This document shows positions 18,846 through 28,467 of a DNA stretch of 53,565 nt, one piece after another (positions within the stretch are counted from its first letter, which is position 1; every line of letters begins with the position of its first letter). Both the position numbers and the translations under genes were made by a program. The notes under the pieces were generated by a model that saw only the letters and a program-made list of their open reading frames with translations, ran no database searches and was not told the origin of the DNA. Where the stretch lies: NCBI RefSeq assembly GCF_008017805.1, contig NZ_VRTT01000051.1:1-53565 (forward strand), read 5' to 3'. The DNA comes from Paenibacillus sp. N3.4 (GTDB lineage Bacteria; Bacillota; Bacilli; Paenibacillales; NBRC-103111).

Positions 18846-19674
18846 AGGAAAAAAATTGTTGTTCAACTCTTCCATGTACGCCATTTTGATCATTGCCTCA
18901 CTGCTTGTTTTGATTCCTGTTTTGTGGATGCTGTCTACCGCATTAAAACCAACACAGGAAGTTATGGTAACCCCACCTCAGTGGATCCCAGAGCATATTT
19001 CATTCGAAGCGTTCTCAAGAATTTGGAAGGACTATCCTTTCGGCACGTACTTTATGAACAGCACGTATATCGTGCTTGTTTCAACCGGTGTTTCTTTAGT
19101 ATTCTCCGCATTGGCGGGATATGGGGCATCACGGTTCAATTTTCGGGGGAAAGGGTCATTTCTTACCTTTTTGCTCATTACTCAGATGTTTCCATCCATT
19201 ATGCTGTTGATTCCTTTCTATAAAGTACTGCAGAAACTGGGCTTGATTGACTCGCACTTGGGTTTGATTGTGGTGTACATTTCTTTCTCTATCCCATTTT
19301 GTACGTGGATGATGTTAGGGTTTTTCCAAGGGATACCCAAAGAACTGGATGAAGCAGCAAAAATTGACGGCTGCGGCAAGATTCGTACGTTTGTGCAAAT
19401 TATTTTGCCATTGTCTTTACCAGGCTTGGCTGCAACGGCTATTTATTCGCTTATCGTCGGATGGAACGAGTATATGTTTGCCTTCATTCTCACGACCTCT
19501 GATAACATGAAGACCTTGCCGGTCGGAATCGGGCAGTTGAACGGATTTTATAAAATCGTGTGGAATGATTTAATGGCAGCATCGATTGTTTCCAGTTTGC
19601 CTTTGATTATTTTGTTCCTTTTCTTGCAAAAGTACTTTATTAGCAGTTTGACAGCAGGAGCTGTAAAACAATAG
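18832..19674 (+). CDS. Sugar ABC importer permease, MalG/UgpE type
   Basis: Second permease, about 280 residues. GGAGGG (18817-18822) with 9-nt spacing selects GTG 18832 over the upstream start at 18808. EAA loop: LDEAAKIDGCGK. Typical end SSLTAGAVKQ. No ATPase in the operon. Confidence 0.92.
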   Translation: MPTSRGKKLLFNSSMYAILIIASLLVLIPVLWMLSTALKPTQEVMVTPPQWIPEHISFEAFSRIWKDYPFGTYFMNSTYIVLVSTGVSLVFSALAGYGASRFNFRGKGSFLTFLLITQMFPSIMLLIPFYKVLQKLGLIDSHLGLIVVYISFSIPFCTWMMLGFFQGIPKELDEAAKIDGCGKIRTFVQIILPLSLPGLAATAIYSLIVGWNEYMFAFILTTSDNMKTLPVGIGQLNGFYKIVWNDLMAASIVSSLPLIILFLFLQKYFISSLTAGAVKQ

Positions 19675-19707
19675 ATATAGATATACGGATAAGGGAGAGA
19701 GAACTAT

Positions 19708-20904
19708 ATGATTATGATCCGCGATGTTAAAGCAATACTGACCGCGCCAGAGGGGATAAATCTGGTTGTGGTGAAAATTGAAACCTCCGAGCCCGGCTTG
19801 TACGGCTTGGGTTGCGCTACATTTACACAGCGTTATTTGACCGTAGCTTCGGCTATTGAAGACCACTTGAAGCCGTTCTTGATCGGTAAGGATGTGCAGC
19901 GCATTGAAGATATTTGGCAAACGGCAATGGTCAGCGGCTATTGGAGAAATGGACCGGAATTTAATAACGCTTTGTCCGGGGTAGATATGGCTCTGTGGGA
20001 TATAAAAGGGAAAATCGCTGGCCTGCCTGTGTATCAACTGCTTGGTGGGAAGTGCCGCGAAGGAGCAGCCATTTATAAGCATGCTGATGGCAGCAGTAAA
20101 GAGGAAGTGGAAAAAAACGTACGCGCCTGCCTGGAAGAAGGCTACCGTTATGTTCGCTGCCAAATGGGTTTGTACGGTGGGCGCGATCACAAAATCGTAA
20201 AGCCGGATAACGCGTTGGAAGGTGTCTACTATGATCCTAAGGTATATATGAGAGGCATTATTGAAATGTTCGAACATATACGCAGCACAATAGGCTGGGA
20301 AGTAGAGCTGATTCATGATGTTCATGAACGCTTGACACCAATCGATGCAGTAGGCTTTGCTAAACAACTAGAGAAATTCCAGTTGTTCTATCTGGAGGAT
20401 GCACTGCCTCCGGAGCAAATCGAATGGTTTAAACTGGTTCGCCAACACACGACGACACCTATTGCGATGGGCGAATTGTTTAATAATCCGAACGAATGGA
20501 TGCCATTGATCTCAGGACGATTGATTGATTATATTCGTATCCACGTAAGTCAAATCGGCGGAATCACACCAGCTAAAAAGATGATTTCACTTTGCGAGGC
20601 TTATGGCATTCGTACTGCATGGCACGGTCCTGGCGATGTATCTCCGGTAGGACATGCAGCTAATGTACATTTGGATGTCAGCAGCATCAATTTCGGCATT
20701 CAGGAATGGAATGGTTTTAAAGACGAAATTCACGAGGTATTCTCAGGTGTACCTGAAGCCAGAGACGGATATGTGTACCCGAATGAGAAACCAGGTCTAG
20801 GCATTGACATCGATGAGAAAATGGCTGCCAAGTTCCCATGTGAGAACGTTGTTCCGGCTTGGACGCTGGCTCGTCTGCCAGATGGAACTTCCGCACGACC
20901 TTAA
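19708..20904 (+). CDS. ManD/RspA-type sugar acid dehydratase (enolase superfamily)
   Basis: Mandelate racemase/muconate lactonizing-type enzyme of 398 residues close to D-mannonate dehydratase ManD and RspA. Visible features are HDVHER, FYLEDALPP and MGELFNNP, which carry the metal ligands Asp, Glu and Glu on successive beta strands, then WHGPGDVSPVGH and the family ending RLPDGTSARP. ManD members convert D-mannonate, or D-gluconate in some subgroups, to 2-keto-3-deoxygluconate in the cytoplasm. It is the last gene behind the GntR regulator and importer, so the operon probably takes up and dehydrates a sugar acid. Substrate choice between mannonate and gluconate is open. Confidence 0.85.
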   Translation: MIMIRDVKAILTAPEGINLVVVKIETSEPGLYGLGCATFTQRYLTVASAIEDHLKPFLIGKDVQRIEDIWQTAMVSGYWRNGPEFNNALSGVDMALWDIKGKIAGLPVYQLLGGKCREGAAIYKHADGSSKEEVEKNVRACLEEGYRYVRCQMGLYGGRDHKIVKPDNALEGVYYDPKVYMRGIIEMFEHIRSTIGWEVELIHDVHERLTPIDAVGFAKQLEKFQLFYLEDALPPEQIEWFKLVRQHTTTPIAMGELFNNPNEWMPLISGRLIDYIRIHVSQIGGITPAKKMISLCEAYGIRTAWHGPGDVSPVGHAANVHLDVSSINFGIQEWNGFKDEIHEVFSGVPEARDGYVYPNEKPGLGIDIDEKMAAKFPCENVVPAWTLARLPDGTSARP

Positions 20905-21081
20905 TAACTGCTGGTATAAAATTAAAAGAATAGTTGGTATACTGGTGTGTCGATCTGCTAAACGTTACATACGGCTATAAATTAGCGGAAACCGCGGTAA
21001 ATGGGCTTAATTCTTTCCATGCAAGATTGGGGGTATCCCTAGACATCACAGATTATTTATCCATTGTACACTATTCGAAAT

Positions 21082-21123
21082 AAAAACGGCAAAGCTGCAG
21101 AAATGCTGGCTTTGCCGTTTTTT
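21082..21123. terminator. Bidirectional Rho-independent terminator
   Basis: AAACGGCAAAGC pairs perfectly with GCTTTGCCGTTT, flanked by A-rich and T-rich sequence on both sides. It serves the ManD operon (+) and the convergent lipoprotein gene (-). Confidence 0.9.
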
Positions 21124-21132
21124 CAATTACCT

Positions 21133-22707
21133 CTATTTCTTGCTTGCGAGAAATGCGTCAAGCTGCTTTTGTTTCTCTGCCAGTATTTTATCCAGACCAG
21201 CCGCTTTCAGCTTCTCTCTATATTTAGGAAGAATTTTTTCTGAATCCACGGATCCCGTATCAAGCGGGGGATCGTATTCTTTTCCAACATTGACGAGTGC
21301 TGCGACTTCCGTTTTAACAGGTTCGGCATTAAAAGTAAAACCAAGACCGGGGGATTTTTTGGCATCTTTGTTGAACTCTTTGAATTTATCCCACTTTTGC
21401 GGATCTTCAGTTTCCCAGATATAGTTCAGGAACTGGTTACCAAACATCCAGGAAGCTCCGGGATTGTAATTTTTTGTAGCGTCTGTTGCTTTAATAATAT
21501 TATCGGAAACCTTCTCATAATGTACGCCTTCAATCCCAAAGTTGAGCAGGTTGTTCAATACTTTGTCAGTGTGCAGTAAATTGATGAGGATCATAGCCCG
21601 CTCTGGATCTTCCGATGTGGTGGAAATCCCCAGCATGGATCCTGAAGTTTCTCCAGTTGAAACGATTTTGGGTGTCATTTCAATTTGCTTCAATTTTCCC
21701 TGCAGACTGATACCATTCGCCATCTCAGCGTCTTTGCCCGGTTTCAAAGGGACGACAACCATGAATACGTTACCTGATTTTAAAGCTTCGCCTGTCCCAA
21801 GCGACGTAGTAGCTGCATCTTTATTGATATAACCTTTTTTCATAAAATCGCGGGTGATTTTCAGTGTTTCATTATACCTGTCTAGATCACTTGTTAGAAC
21901 AACCTTTGTTTTATCTTGATCCTTTAGGATGACGCCGGGAATCGAAGCATCACCAAGGGCGTCGGTTTGCACAATATAATGGGCGTTGAAATTGTCTCCA
22001 TTTCTTAAGAATAACGGAGTCATATCCGGCCGCTTCTCTTTGACAGACGTCAAAATCGGTTCAAGATCCTTGATTGTCTTCACTTTGGTCATATCGAGAT
22101 TGAGCTCTTTGGCAATATCTGAACGATAGATTACGCCACCTTGAGCAGCTAATTCTTTATTGGTCGGCACAGCATAGTTTTTGCCGTTAATTTTAGCTCC
22201 TTCCAGGAAGATTGGATTCAACGAATCTATAATGCCTTGACCATGTTTTTTTAACAAGTTTCCGTATTTATCCAGGCTGTCATCATTCATCGGAAGAAAA
22301 GCGCCTTTCGATACATTGACAGCGTGTCCGTTCCATTGGGCTGTGAACATGATGTCGAACTTTTCGCGGGACGCGATCATCAGGTTTGCTTTATTATCCC
22401 ATTGTCCCCAGTCGATTGGCATTAATTCGATTGTGGCATTGATTTTTGGCTGCAAAATTTTGTTCATAGCTTCTTGGACTTTTACTTGATCCGGTTGAAT
22501 GCTTCCGGGATAAACCAATTTCAATTTATACGGCTTCAGCTGAGTAGCCGGGATGCTTTCATTACCTGAATTGTTAGTAGCTGTGGGTTGTTTATCGCCC
22601 CCGAGAACGCTGTCTTTACTATTTCCTTCTGAACATCCTACTAGTACAAAAGATATGGATAACAACAGAATGGACAGCGTAAGAACGCTTTTTTTGACTA
22701 CTTTCAT
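21133..22707 (-). CDS. Extracellular solute-binding lipoprotein, LplA type
   Basis: Receptor of the minus-strand importer, about 524 residues. The start is ATG at 22707 (MKVVKKS) because AAAGGAGG lies just upstream; the frame is open further but without a site. Signal peptide with lipobox LVGC, then a Ser/Asn-rich tether. The C-terminus AAGLDKILAEKQKQLDAF is typical for LplA-like receptors. Last gene of the operon that starts with the sensor kinase at 28156; it ends at the bidirectional terminator. Located beside GH5 and GH9 cellulases, so a beta-glucan oligosaccharide is a reasonable ligand (inferred). Confidence 0.92.
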   Translation of the reverse strand: MKVVKKSVLTLSILLLSISFVLVGCSEGNSKDSVLGGDKQPTATNNSGNESIPATQLKPYKLKLVYPGSIQPDQVKVQEAMNKILQPKINATIELMPIDWGQWDNKANLMIASREKFDIMFTAQWNGHAVNVSKGAFLPMNDDSLDKYGNLLKKHGQGIIDSLNPIFLEGAKINGKNYAVPTNKELAAQGGVIYRSDIAKELNLDMTKVKTIKDLEPILTSVKEKRPDMTPLFLRNGDNFNAHYIVQTDALGDASIPGVILKDQDKTKVVLTSDLDRYNETLKITRDFMKKGYINKDAATTSLGTGEALKSGNVFMVVVPLKPGKDAEMANGISLQGKLKQIEMTPKIVSTGETSGSMLGISTTSEDPERAMILINLLHTDKVLNNLLNFGIEGVHYEKVSDNIIKATDATKNYNPGASWMFGNQFLNYIWETEDPQKWDKFKEFNKDAKKSPGLGFTFNAEPVKTEVAALVNVGKEYDPPLDTGSVDSEKILPKYREKLKAAGLDKILAEKQKQLDAFLASKK

Positions 22708-22791
22708 ACGTAGAAACCTCCTTTTTCTAATTCGATTTATGCTGAACCGAGCTTTACGGTTATAGCCAATGTTTTTACAATACGGTATCAT

Positions 22792-23709
22792 TCAACCTTT
22801 TACAGCGCCTACCGTCAAACCCTTGACAAAATATTTTTGGAAAAAAGGATAAGCGAACACAATGGGGCCGATTCCCAATACGGACATGGCCATGCGCACC
22901 GTTTCCGTCGGAAGATTAAATAACCCTCCTGCTTGACTAATTCCCTGCTGGGCCTGTGTATTGGTGGCTAGGAATTGGATATCAAGCATCGTTTTATACA
23001 TTAAATACTGCAGATTCACATTTTTACTGCCGGTTATAAAGACTAGGCTTAAGAACCAATCATTCCAGTAATTTAAAGTTTGAAACAGGGCAACGGTTGC
23101 TAGTACTGGCAAAGAAAGCGGCAGAATAATTTGCGCAAATATTCTCATTTCGCTGGCTCCGTCGATCTTGGCCGATTCGATCAATGCAGGCGGTATCGTG
23201 CTCGCAAAAAACGTTCTCAGAATCATTACAAAAAAAGCGGATACCAACAGAGGGAGGATCAGAGCAGCCGCTGTATTTTTCAGATCCAGCATTTGTGTAT
23301 AGACCAAGTACCACGGAACAAGTCCGCCGTTAAACAGCATAGTGAAAAACATAAAGAAGGAGAAAACGTTTTTGTGCGGAAAATCGTTGCGTGAAATTGG
23401 GTATGCATACATCGACATGATGATTACGCTGAATGTCGTACCGACAACTGTTATGAAGATAGATACCCCGAAGGACCTCAGTATTTGCTGCCAATCCTGG
23501 AACAAAAATTGATAAGCGGAAAGACTGAATGTTTCTGGTATGAAGTTATAGCCGTGAATCAAAACAGACTTTTCATCAGAAAAAGATACGGTTATCACGA
23601 GCAGGAGCGGAAGAATACATGCTGCCGTATGGAGCAAGAAAATCAGATTGATAATAAGATTAGATGTGTCCGAAATATCGTTTGCCCTGCGCCTACTCAC
23701 TTTAATCAC
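22792..23709 (-). CDS. Carbohydrate ABC importer permease, LplC/YtcP type
   Basis: Membrane subunit of about 306 residues. GTG 23709 (MIKVSRRR) sits 9 nt behind GAGGAG and starts 14 bp after the stop of the upstream permease; the earlier starts at 23760 or 23736 would overlap that gene. EAA loop: LIESAKIDGASEM. Ends FVKGLTVGAVKG, the family-typical tail. Confidence 0.92.
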   Translation of the reverse strand: MIKVSRRRANDISDTSNLIINLIFLLHTAACILPLLLVITVSFSDEKSVLIHGYNFIPETFSLSAYQFLFQDWQQILRSFGVSIFITVVGTTFSVIIMSMYAYPISRNDFPHKNVFSFFMFFTMLFNGGLVPWYLVYTQMLDLKNTAAALILPLLVSAFFVMILRTFFASTIPPALIESAKIDGASEMRIFAQIILPLSLPVLATVALFQTLNYWNDWFLSLVFITGSKNVNLQYLMYKTMLDIQFLATNTQAQQGISQAGGLFNLPTETVRMAMSVLGIGPIVFAYPFFQKYFVKGLTVGAVKG

Positions 23710-23722
23710 TTTACTCGTCTCC

Positions 23723-24699
23723 TCAAAATAACGCATTATCTTTGCTGACGCGTCGTACAATCAAGTTTGAACCAAGAACGAGAATAAATCCTACGACCGA
23801 TTGAAACAAACCAGCTGCAGATGACATCCCGACATCTCCCATAGATAAAAATGTTTGATACACATAGGTATCAATGACCTGAGTGGCAGGATAAAGCGCC
23901 CCCGCGTTCCGTGTAACTTGAAAGAACAATCCGAAATCGGCATAAAATATTCTTCCGATTTGTAATAAGGTCATGACGATCATGACAGGTACGATGAGAG
24001 GAATCGTAATCTTTTTGACTTGCTGCCATTTAGAGGCACCGTCAATTAATGCAGCTTCATAATATTCGTTATCAATTCCAATGATTGCTGCCATATAGAT
24101 AACGGTGAAGTAGCCGATGTTCTTCCAAATGTTTACGATTGGCAGAATAAATGGCCAGTATTTTGGATCGGAGTACCATTCTATCGGCTCAATGCCTAAT
24201 TTCGGAAAAACAACGGTATTTAAAAAACCGTGGTCTTGTCCCAAAAATGCAAATACCAGATAACTTACAACGATCATAGATAAGAAGAAAGGAAGAAACA
24301 TTGTACTCTGGTGGAATTTGGAAAGGAGCCTGCTGCGCATTTCATTGAACATAATGGCAAAAGAAATAGCTATCACAAGATTCAGTATAATAAACACAAC
24401 ATTATAACCAATGGTATTCCTGGTGATGATCCAGCGGATTCCGTTGAAAACAAAAACTTAAAGTTTTGTAAGCCTATCCAAGGACTTGCAAGGATACCCT
24501 TGGAATAATTGATGTTCTTAAATGCAATGATCACTCCGAACATCGGAAAGTAGTTGTTAATGATCAGGACAATGCCGGCTGGCAGCATCATGATATAGAA
24601 AAACCAATATTTGCGTACCGTCTTGAAAAATGCAGGCGTCGATCCTGACTTTTTCAGGTTGTGACGCCGTCTTGTTGAAAAACTTGTAGAATTACCCAT
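23723..24699 (-). CDS. Carbohydrate ABC importer permease, LplB type (frameshifted near 24433)
   Basis: First permease of the minus-strand importer. ATG 24699 lies behind GGGGGAG. The frame runs through YFPMFGVIIAFKNINY and GLQNFKFLFSTESA and then loses phase and stops at 24382. In the -1 frame the expected WIITRNTIGYNVVFIILNL and the rest follow, with EAA loop YEAALIDGASKW and end VSKDNALF. One T added near 24431-24436 restores a protein of about 325 residues. Its promoter is box A at 24739-24800. Confidence 0.86.
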
Positions 24700-24738
24700 A
24701 GTGCTCTATCTTCTCCCCCTTTTGGTTCCAATAACTTT

Positions 24739-24800
24739 ATATTACCTATTAGGGGTGGGGCGTTCTATCTGAGACGTGACTACTCGAACACTATTGTGAC
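24739..24800 (-). promoter_or_regulatory. Box A: shared regulator box and promoter of the Lpl importer operon
   Basis: On the minus strand GTCACAATAGTGTTC (24800-24786) is followed by a second GTCAC 20 bp from the first, then GATAGA (24769-24764), 19 nt, and the -10 TAATAT (24744-24739). The same layout occurs before the GH5 gene (box C) and the GH9 gene (box B). The upstream half overlaps the stop codon of the regulator gene, so the importer has its own promoter. GATAGA occupies the -35 region, as expected for an activator-dependent promoter. Confidence 0.7.
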
Positions 24801-26404
24801 TTGTTGATCTGGAATTTTTTTCGGTATTCTTGGGGAGAAATGCCGGTCACTCTTTTGAACATTTTGGCAAAATGCGAGAAATGACCGTAGCCGGTTACTT
24901 CGGCTACATGGCTGATTTTATTGCCCGATTCCATGAGCAGTTTTTTGGCTTTGTCCATTCTGATCCTGAGCATGTATTCGGATATGGATAGACCTGTTTC
25001 TTTTTTAAAAAGGCGGGACAAATATGCGGGATTCAGGTAGACGAAAGCAGCAATATCTTCTCTGTTCACATCTTCATGCAGATGATCGTCCATATATTTC
25101 CGGACTTTCGCGATGACAGCCGAGACATCCTGATGATGCTTGTTCATATACTCGATTCCAGCCGATACAATACGAATAGCCCAACTGCGAAGTTGGTTTA
25201 GCGAACGAGTGACGGTAGTTACATCCTGCAGCTCATCATGAGTGAACATGTTCTGAATCGACACACCCTTTTTATGAGCCACATGATAAATCATATGAAT
25301 CAGTCCGTAATACAAAGCTTCCAGCGATTCCGAACGTACTCCGCCTTCTTGCATCCGATCTGTACTTTCATGAATTCGGCCCAGCAGTTCATTCAGTTTG
25401 CCGAGTTCAAAAAGCAAGAACCAATCGGAAATCAAAGGAAATGATGGCAAGCTCCCTTTCTGCTCTTCACAGCTCTGCAGATTCATAACACAATTGATCT
25501 TCGTCACATTATTTCGTTCCATGCCAAGCAATGTGCCCAGTACTTGATGGATTTCGGTAACTGGGGTCATTTCCCCGATATAACACGATAAATGACAGTG
25601 GAAAAAACGATTGCAAGCCTGTATGTATTCAGCGCATCTCCTGTTCAATTCTGGAGAAATAGGAGTGCCTCTCTGAATATAAAGGAGTACAAGATTGAAG
25701 CCGCTTTGGTCTGGAATTACACAGCCAGGAACATCCTGAAGGATCATTTCCTCACCTGCATTGCGCAAAGCGTATGCCATGATTTCTTCATCTCTTGCGT
25801 TCAATTCTTCTTTCCATTGTTCGACGCTGATCAATACTGGAATAACATGACTATGTGCATCCAACGGAATGCTGTATATCTGGAATCCCGTCTGCAGACG
25901 TTCTTGCGTCGAGGGGATTTTGCCGTTTAACACATCCTGCCAAAACCGTTCCACGAGGAAGGGCAATTGATTTAACCAATGCTTGTAATAGGCTTCGTAG
26001 GTTTTGTTATAGTCCAGCAGTTCTAGCTCGGATTGAATTTTGTGTACGGCTTTCCTGACGATCTCTTTCAACTGATCATGATCTACTGGCTTTAACAAAT
26101 AATTAAAGCTTCCAAGTTGAATAGCCTTTTGTGCATAGGTGAAATTAGCGTGCCCTGTCAAAAAAATCGTTTCTGTTAAGGGAGATTGTTCCTTGACCCA
26201 TTCCAACAGCTTCAAGCCGTTTGCGTCAGGCATCTCGATGTCCGAAATCATCACGTCAATTTTGTGGGACGCCATGATCTGCTTGGCATCCTCCGTACTG
26301 AAGGCCTCATAGATATGAATGAAAGACAGGTCAGACCAATCGATTCCTTGCGTAATGCCTTGTACAGCAAATTTCTCGTCATCCACCACTAACAGGTTAA
26401 ACAC
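24791..26404 (-). CDS. YesN-type response regulator, REC plus AraC HTH
   Basis: About 537 residues. AAGGAG lies 9 nt before GTG 26404, the best start; ATG 26413 directly abuts the site. The receiver domain has VVDDEKF, Asp55 in ISDIEMPDANG and Lys in YLLKPVD. The C-terminal AraC HTH pair has NPAYLSRLFKKETG and HFSHFAKMFKRVTGISPQEYR. The start overlaps the kinase stop by 8 bp. It is the best candidate for binding boxes A, B and C, which would couple the importer to the neighbouring GH5 and GH9 cellulases. Confidence 0.92.
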   Translation of the reverse strand: MFNLLVVDDEKFAVQGITQGIDWSDLSFIHIYEAFSTEDAKQIMASHKIDVMISDIEMPDANGLKLLEWVKEQSPLTETIFLTGHANFTYAQKAIQLGSFNYLLKPVDHDQLKEIVRKAVHKIQSELELLDYNKTYEAYYKHWLNQLPFLVERFWQDVLNGKIPSTQERLQTGFQIYSIPLDAHSHVIPVLISVEQWKEELNARDEEIMAYALRNAGEEMILQDVPGCVIPDQSGFNLVLLYIQRGTPISPELNRRCAEYIQACNRFFHCHLSCYIGEMTPVTEIHQVLGTLLGMERNNVTKINCVMNLQSCEEQKGSLPSFPLISDWFLLFELGKLNELLGRIHESTDRMQEGGVRSESLEALYYGLIHMIYHVAHKKGVSIQNMFTHDELQDVTTVTRSLNQLRSWAIRIVSAGIEYMNKHHQDVSAVIAKVRKYMDDHLHEDVNREDIAAFVYLNPAYLSRLFKKETGLSISEYMLRIRMDKAKKLLMESGNKISHVAEVTGYGHFSHFAKMFKRVTGISPQEYRKKFQINKSQ

Positions 26405-28156
26405 TCGAACCATCTCCTTGTCCAAAATGATGTTGAAGAGGGAAACGAATTCTGATTTCGGCGCCGGTTTGTTCCCTATTTGCGAAATGAATCTTCGCCG
26501 TGCCATAACTCATGCGGAGCCGGCGAAGCACGTTCCAAATGCCCAAATGTCCGTCTCCCGACTGATTCGCGTAGTGATCGGAGCTCAACTCCCTCAGCAT
26601 CTCTGGGGTAAATCCGTTCCCGTTATCTGAAATAGCGACGATAAAGTAATGCTGCGGATCATCAGGGTCGGGAAACGCTTCAATTTCCACGCAAAAGCGT
26701 TCTGAATTTTTTTTGTAACCGTGAATCACTGCATTTTCCACAAAAGGCTGCAATGTCAATGAAGGCAACTGAAAGTCTCGATACGATTCTTCGACCCGAA
26801 TGGCGAATGTCAGGCTGTCTGGGTATCTCATGACCTGGATTTCTAGGTAATTATTAATATGCTGGATTTCATCCGCAAGCGATACGGATGTACGCTCTGT
26901 ACGAATGAGATTACGAAAGTAGTCTGCCAGATGAAGCGCCATCTTCTTCACGGATTTATGGTCTTTTAGTGCGGCTAGATTGTAGATGATGTTCAAGCAG
27001 TTCATGTAAAAGTGAGGATTAATTTGCACCTGAAGATGTTTGAACTCAGCTTGCTGCACCCTGATTTTCTCCTCATAAATAGAAATTTTCAAATGCTCAA
27101 TTTGCTTAACCATATCGTTGAAGGTGGAAATCAGGAACGCAAATTCGGTTGAATTGCTTTCGTTCAGACGGACATCGAATTGACCCCGGCCGATTTGTCT
27201 CATACCACGAATGAGCTGCCCCATCGGTTTAAAAAAGATTTTTTGCAAGAAAGCAAGATATAAGGCGAGTACTAGGGATACTCCCAAGGGGAGAAAGTAA
27301 ATAGCTTTATGTAAATAAGGCAAGTTCTGTAGGATATTTTTCTCGGCAACTATGATCAAATAATGGATTTTCGCAAGTTTCGAGAATTCACCAACAACTA
27401 GATATTCCTTTTTATTTGTCTCGTCTCGTAGGATTTGATACACCTGGTTGACAGGTTCTAATTGCTTCTTAAAACCAGCATAGGTTTGCATCGGGAAAAA
27501 CTGTCCCGTTAACGGTTGTCCTTTGTCCGTAACAATGAGTGTTCCACCTCCTTCACCCACATCCCAAGTACTTAGCGGCATCGCAAGGCTGTTCAGGCTG
27601 ATGAGACAACCAGCATACATTTCGGAGCCTAAATCTTTCATTTGCACGAGAAAATAAGGATCACCTGATTGAATTAATTGCCAATCATTCCCTTGGTGAG
27701 GCACCGTTTGACCCAGGATTTGCGAAAGATAGTTCTGTACAGTTTGATAACGTTCATGGAAATTCCCGCTTTCCTGGGTTACGATCAACAGGTCATCGTT
27801 GGATTTGGAATATACAAAGAAAGTGTTGATCATACTGTAGTATCCTATGTCCGTCATAAATTTGTTGTATACTTTTGTTTGGCTAAAACATAGTCATCCA
27901 CAGAGGATTTATTAGTTTGCATGGAAACAATTTCCGGATCGCTTTCTAAGCGATAGAAATAGTAATCGAATTCCTTCAACATATTATCCGTTCCATTGAC
28001 GTAATGGGTGAGCAACTTGCTGTAATTCAGTGAGACCTGATCGCGAACTACATTCATAGCATACATGTTGTTATAAAAAAGAAAAAACACCAGGGGAGCC
28101 ACGATCAATATGAATCCGCTTACAGCTTTAAATCTGACTGAATTTTTGAAATTCAT
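26397..28156 (-). CDS. YesM-type sensor histidine kinase (frameshifted near 27865)
   Basis: Sensor of the minus-strand system. ATG 28156 (MNFKNSVRF) follows GAGGTG. A transmembrane helix at about 10-32 and an extracellular part follow. The first frame ends at 27854 after LAKQKYTTNL. The -1 frame gives the continuation VYNKFMTDIGYYSM and then a second membrane helix, HAMP-like region, the His_kinase motif INPHFYMNCLN and an HATPase domain (PFVENAVIHGY, SDNGNGFTPE, GHLGIWNVLRR). One base added near 27862-27868 restores about 586 residues. A -10 TATAAT lies at 28199-28204 (minus). Confidence 0.85.
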
Positions 28157-28467
28157 GGAATGACACCTCGATATTCTGCAAGATACTCTTATATGAATAT
28201 TATACATCTTTTTCCATTCCACTATCTAACATTTCTTATGAATGATTAACACTTCCGTTACTATTCTGTTCATTCGGCCATTTATCGTGATGAAACAAGT
28301 CATCAAAGTGTTCAAGACGTCACGTTGCGGATAGAGGTCCCTTACATTGAATAGGTAAAATAAAAATACATTGAAGGGAAGGAGGTACAGCTACCAGCAA
28401 ACGGCCGGCCGGGGAAGGCAAAGACGCGAAATTAAGCGACAAACATTTTGAGGAGGTATTTTTTTAT
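28157..28467. other. Divergent promoter region between sensor kinase and GH5 cellulase
   Basis: About 310 bp without a gene. It carries a minus-strand -10 (TATAAT, 28199-28204) for the kinase, with GATAG about 16 nt upstream of it, and plus-strand box C for the cellulase. The roughly 100-nt cellulase leader contains a GC-rich GGCCGGCCGGGG stretch and AGGAGG before the ATG. Confidence 0.6.
28299..28361 (+). promoter_or_regulatory. Box C: shared regulator box and promoter of the GH5 gene
   Basis: GTCATCAAAGTGTTC (28299-28313), a second GTCAC 20 bp after the first, GATAGA (28330-28335), 20 nt and -10 TAAAAT (28356-28361). AGTGTTC and GATAGA are separated by 16 nt exactly as in boxes A and B. 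Confidence 0.7.

Noticed and set aside
19570..20367. 265-codon minus-strand open frame opposite the ManD-type gene
   Set aside because: Pure antisense shadow of a well-recognised enolase-superfamily gene; Cys/His-rich translation without family features.
28375..28450. GC-rich leader of the GH5 gene as a cyclic-di-GMP (GEMM) riboswitch
   Set aside because: Contains AAGGCAAAGACGCGAAA-like text but the required P1-P3 pairing and GEMM core could not be laid out.
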